7,817 nt of DNA from Gammaproteobacteria bacterium RIFCSPHIGHO2_12_FULL_45_12. GTDB taxonomy: Bacteria; Pseudomonadota; Gammaproteobacteria; DSM-16500. This document shows positions 7,468 through 7,817 of this stretch, piece after piece (position 1 is the first letter of the stretch; the number at the start of each line of letters is the position of its first letter). The stretch is from assembly GCA_001801665.1 (NCBI GenBank), contig MGYH01000008.1, positions 2,645-10,461 of the forward strand, given 5' to 3'. The translations under genes were made by a program, and so were the position numbers. The notes under the pieces were generated by a model. The model did not search any database and had not been told where the DNA came from. It was given only the letters and a program-made list of their open reading frames with translations.

Positions 7468-7593
7468 GTTTGCGCGGTCATCGATCAGGTTCGTGCGCTA
7501 GATAAGAAAAGATTTCTTCGCATTGAGGGCGAATTATCTTCGCATGAAATGAATCTTATCGATGATGGATTACGTCAAGTGCTAGCACTTTAG
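7468..7593 (+). pseudogene. PemK/MazF-type toxin, C-terminal remnant
   Basis: Beginning three bases after the pump stop codon, one frame reads VCAVIDQVRALDKKRF, continues through a Glu/Leu/Ser/His-Glu-Met helix-like segment, and ends RQVLAL followed by TAG (7591-7593). This matches the C-terminal end of longer PemK/MazF-type endoribonuclease toxins, where a DQ(I/V)R(A/T)-x-(D/S)(K/R)xR motif is followed by a gxLs-xeM-xxvdxaLxxxLxL helix ending at the stop codon. About 42 codons are recognisable. The N-terminal half, including the start codon and the first conserved strand, is missing, and the frame upstream is only the out-of-frame end of the pump gene. No partner antitoxin is present. I infer a 5'-truncated, non-functional relic. 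The call is by remembered motif, not by a search. Confidence 0.6.
7577..7590. repeat. Perfect 14-base palindrome AAGTGCTAGCACTT
   Basis: This perfect inverted repeat sits over the last codons of the toxin remnant, just before its stop codon. Nine of its bases (AGTGCTAGC, 7578-7586) recur directly at 7642-7650, inside the loop of the larger inverted repeat. It may be coding sequence by chance, an operator-like site, or part of a composite repeat element. Confidence 0.5.
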
Positions 7594-7605
7594 TTGTCAT
7601 TCCTA

Positions 7606-7696
7606 CGTTGCAAAAAACGCTCCTCAGAATGCCCGTTACGGAGTGCTAGCGCGTTGCATCATTCATTCGTCGTTGCGAGGAGCGTTTTTTGCGACG
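7606..7696. repeat. Inverted repeat, interspersed-repeat-like; possible bidirectional terminator
   Basis: The left arm (7606-7625, CGTTGCAAAAAACGCTCCTC) and right arm (7677-7696) are inverted copies matching at 19 of 20 positions, with a 51-base loop. The GC-rich inner part, CGCTCCTC pairing with GAGGAGCG, is followed by six T on the plus strand (7685-7690), and the mirror image holds on the minus strand, so the transcript could form a rho-independent-type terminator in both directions, although the loop is large. The right part, TTGCGAGGAGCG...GCGACGCGGCAATCC (7673-7704), has the look of the short palindromic interspersed repeats (TTGCGAGGAGCG.../...GGCAATCC) that I know from many bacterial genomes. 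Its position just after the pump operon fits transcription termination. Confidence 0.7.
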
Positions 7697-7709
7697 CGGC
7701 AATCCAGTC

Positions 7710-7742
7710 TTTGACTTTATAGTCACCCAGCGTATAGATCAT
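7710..7742 (-). pseudogene. Possible 5' remnant of a gamma-carbonic-anhydrase-like gene
   Basis: On the minus strand, an ATG at 7742-7740 begins MIYTLGDYKVK. This resembles the N-terminus of gamma-class carbonic anhydrase/acetyltransferase-like left-handed beta-helix proteins, which often start M-x-Y-x-L-G-D. After 11 codons the frame runs into the interspersed-repeat sequence (DWIAASQ...) and stops at 7659-7661. The hexapeptide-repeat body of such a protein is absent from the window. There is no good ribosome binding site. The resemblance covers only 11 residues, so this may be chance. Confidence 0.25.
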
Positions 7743-7817
7743 GTCATTTAGGATTTATCGATTCAATAAGAAGAATTTTATTTTTCCAGTTTCGCATGGT
7801 TGCCATGATATAAATGA
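7743..7817. other. AT-rich right edge, no supported gene
   Basis: The final 75 bases are AT-rich and contain no convincing gene on either strand. A minus-strand frame enters from the window edge and ends at TGA 7746-7744, one base before the ATG of the 11-codon remnant; its last residues (ESINPK) match nothing I recognise. It could be the tail of a gene lying beyond the window. Confidence 0.4.

Noticed and set aside
7504..7518. AAGAAA-AGA-TTTCTT mini-hairpin as a terminator of the pump operon
   Set aside because: The stem is all A/T except one G-C pair per arm, the loop is only three bases, and there is no T-run. It also lies inside the toxin-like frame. The inverted repeat at 7606-7696 is a much better candidate.
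7711..7738. TTGACT-N16-TATAGA as a plus-strand promoter reading out of the window
   Set aside because: The hexamers are fair, but no gene start is visible downstream in the remaining 80 bases, and the -35 overlaps a short TGACT/AGTCA inverted repeat. It cannot be supported without the flanking sequence.
7744..7806. A 20-codon minus-strand ORF at the right edge (ATG at 7806)
   Set aside because: It is very short, has no ribosome binding site or recognisable similarity, and the same frame is open to the window edge, so a true start cannot be assigned.

Overview
The window reads as a chromosomal segment of a gammaproteobacterium of the order Legionellales (Legionella/Coxiella/Rickettsiella/Aquicella/Berkiella type). 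The main reason is a clearly recognisable icmV-dotA pair of the Dot/Icm type IVB secretion system, with a divergent exported protein that fits icmX. Base composition is balanced, and strong AAGGAAG-type ribosome binding sites recur. DotA is about 805 residues, much shorter than the roughly 1,050 residues of L. pneumophila DotA. From memory this is closer to the Coxiella form. I cannot name the genus from sequence alone.

Layout. Positions 1-216 (minus strand) hold the first 72 codons of a secreted protein, probably IcmX, cut by the window edge. Positions 217-364 are a compact divergent promoter region. Positions 365-814 encode IcmV, and 827-3244 encode DotA; the DotA ribosome binding site overlaps the icmV stop codon, so the two form a tight operon. 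After a 76-base gap come 3321-4415, an RND-type periplasmic adaptor that starts at GTG, and 4424-7465, an RND inner-membrane efflux pump. These two are also translationally tight, with an 8-base gap. No outer-membrane TolC-like partner is encoded in the window.

The last 350 bases (7466-7817) contain no intact gene but are not empty. Immediately after the pump stop codon there is an in-frame remnant of a PemK/MazF-type toxin C-terminus. It is followed by an interspersed-repeat-like inverted repeat with 20-base arms, which also looks like a bidirectional terminator. On the opposite strand there is a very short stretch resembling the N-terminus of a gamma-carbonic-anhydrase-like protein that runs into the repeat. 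The region looks like a junction where two genes were eroded around a repeat.

How the genes work together. IcmV, DotA and (probably) IcmX are membrane or periplasmic parts of the Dot/Icm apparatus that delivers effectors into a eukaryotic host. The adaptor and RND pump form two parts of a tripartite proton-driven efflux system and have no obvious mechanistic tie to secretion beyond adjacency. The intergenic region carries sequences resembling CpxR and PmrA recognition half-sites, regulators known to act on dot/icm promoters in Legionella and Coxiella, but the matches are imperfect. I did not find a wholly undescribed system. The most noteworthy items are the missing icmW between icmV and the icmX-like gene, the leaderless short DotA with all ten cysteines in one soluble domain, and the gene-remnant/repeat junction at the right end.
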